Of a stretch of 64,000 nucleotides of DNA, positions 63,266 to 64,000 are shown piece by piece. The stretch is from Notospermus geniculatus (Eukaryota; Nemertea; Pilidiophora; Heteronemertea; Lineidae). Position 1 is the stretch's first letter. Every line of letters starts with the position of its first letter. The stretch lies in assembly GCA_002633025.1 (NCBI GenBank), contig NMRB01000167.1, positions 406,152 to 470,151 of the forward strand. The letters run 5' to 3'. The position numbers were made by a program, and so were the translations under genes. The notes beneath the pieces were generated by a model. It was not told the DNA's origin, searched no databases, and was given only the letters and a program-made list of their open reading frames with translations.

Positions 63266-63548
63266 CCATAAACACGATTCGCTAAGCCTTTGTTCCATTG
63301 CTAAAGTCTGCCTCTCATCCGCAACATGCGCCTACTCGGTAAAAAGTGTCAAACCGTTTCATGACCTAGCCCACCAGCTAGGGATGAGTCTCCTTAGAGC
63401 TTTAAACCTCATTCCTTTCAATACCTACGGGATCCAAAGTCTGTGTGTACTTTTTCCTATTCTTTATGATGAATTTGCCTTCTCTCTTGGGAAAGTACAT
63501 CCATATTCACACAAGTCCCCCTCTTAATTTGATCTCGGGGGTTATTTT
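63266..63548 (+). repeat. Direct repeat flanking a LINE relic, copy 2
   Basis: Diverged copy of 62497-62779. The LINE relic lies between the two. Confidence 0.85.
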
Positions 63549-64000
63549 CGGAGACATGGAGTCGGTGAACAATCCTATTCCAGTAATCTTCAATCCGGTA
63601 AAGCTCAATGTTCCAAAAACAGGTTTCACCGATGTAATTTTCATTTTATTTTTAAGACGAACTGCAATCTGAGTAACGTTGGCGGAACCAAAATGTCTTA
63701 CCCTTCATCTCTTGATGCTAACGAACGTCATCAAATACTCCAGAGCTAATTGAAGCAGAAATCATAATCAAGTTTGCACTGATGACATTGGCTTAATCAG
63801 CTGAAAGAGTAAAACGGATGTTTTAACGGCTCCTGATTTTGACGGGGTTCTTGTGGGTATGTTTTATTACTGTACGAGTCACGTGCGAAAATTTGAAGTA
63901 GGTGCTATCTTTATTTAGACATTCAAGATGAATAGAAACTCTGTCGCTGATCACAAATATAGGGGTCAGGGTCCATATTCATAAACATACTTAAGTCAAA
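63549..64000. other. No gene; left end of a GGGCC-like element may start at the edge
   Basis: The last bases GGGTCCATATTCATAAACAT, then ACTTAAGTC, resemble the left ends of E elements (GGGCCATATTCATAAAGGGT, TTTAAGACTTAG). The partner end would be outside the window. Confidence 0.4.

Overview
This is non-coding-rich eukaryotic DNA. It shows split exons with GT/AG introns, no operons, and a very high load of small fold-back DNA transposons. The frequent TACATGTA and TAGGCCTA words and the repeat style suggest a marine invertebrate, perhaps a deuterostome such as an echinoderm, hemichordate or lancelet. That placement is inference; no single feature fixes the species.

Genes. The only well-supported protein gene is at the left edge (2-1502, plus strand). 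Five compact exons encode the C-terminal half of a choline/ethanolamine-kinase-like (APH fold) protein, with the H-x-D-x4-N catalytic loop and the D-Y-E metal-binding motif on adjacent exons. Its upstream exons lie outside the window and its last exon was not found. Two exon-like pieces are much weaker: a possible first exon with promoter-like motifs at 47547-47622 and a 77-codon minus-strand ORF at 61688-61921. Two minus-strand LINE reverse-transcriptase tails (36529-36815, 62790-63250) and one tRNA-derived SINE head (35930-36003) are relics.

Repeats. Most of the rest is a mosaic of more than 60 inverted-repeat elements without transposase ORFs (MITEs or foldbacks). They sort by termini and target-site duplication (TSD). 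(1) TTAA elements, usually beginning AGG, piggyBac-like: 10791, 14298, 17477, 24302, 32101, 33880, 34519, 34683, 44734, 51382, 62028; related TTAA-flanked elements begin with G. (2) TA elements sharing TAGGGAGGTTT-like ends: 2497, 3908, 8025, 16103, 57181, 40104. (3) GGGCC-ended elements with 3-bp TSDs: 14000, 46266, 51936. (4) TAA/TTA-flanked elements: 23473, 27361, 29206. (5) elements with 7-8 bp TSDs, hAT-like: 2564, 32068, 37424, 55705, 56251. (6) one Tc1/mariner-type element at 22175.

Layout. 1-1.5 kb kinase gene; 1.6-17 kb dispersed MITEs, several nested two or three deep; 17.3-19.2 kb tandem repeats; 19.6-25.6 kb a 2.4-2.6 kb duplication whose copies carry different insertions; 26.9-29.9 kb a second duplication; 31.7-34.9 kb nested hAT and foldback elements and a gap-free train of five hairpins; 35.7-36.8 kb duplication, SINE and LINE; 37.4-47.9 kb more MITEs and a 434-base gap; 51.4-55.1 kb nested elements and a second hairpin train that is itself duplicated; 55.7-60.7 kb hAT and large-TIR elements and a third duplication; 61-64 kb a TTAA element and a LINE tail between two repeats.

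Duplicated segments provide internal empty and filled insertion sites, so several TSDs can be read directly. Three single-N joins (25573, 35865, 53567) touch near-identical duplicated sequence, and at least two look like allelic contig overlaps left in the assembly.
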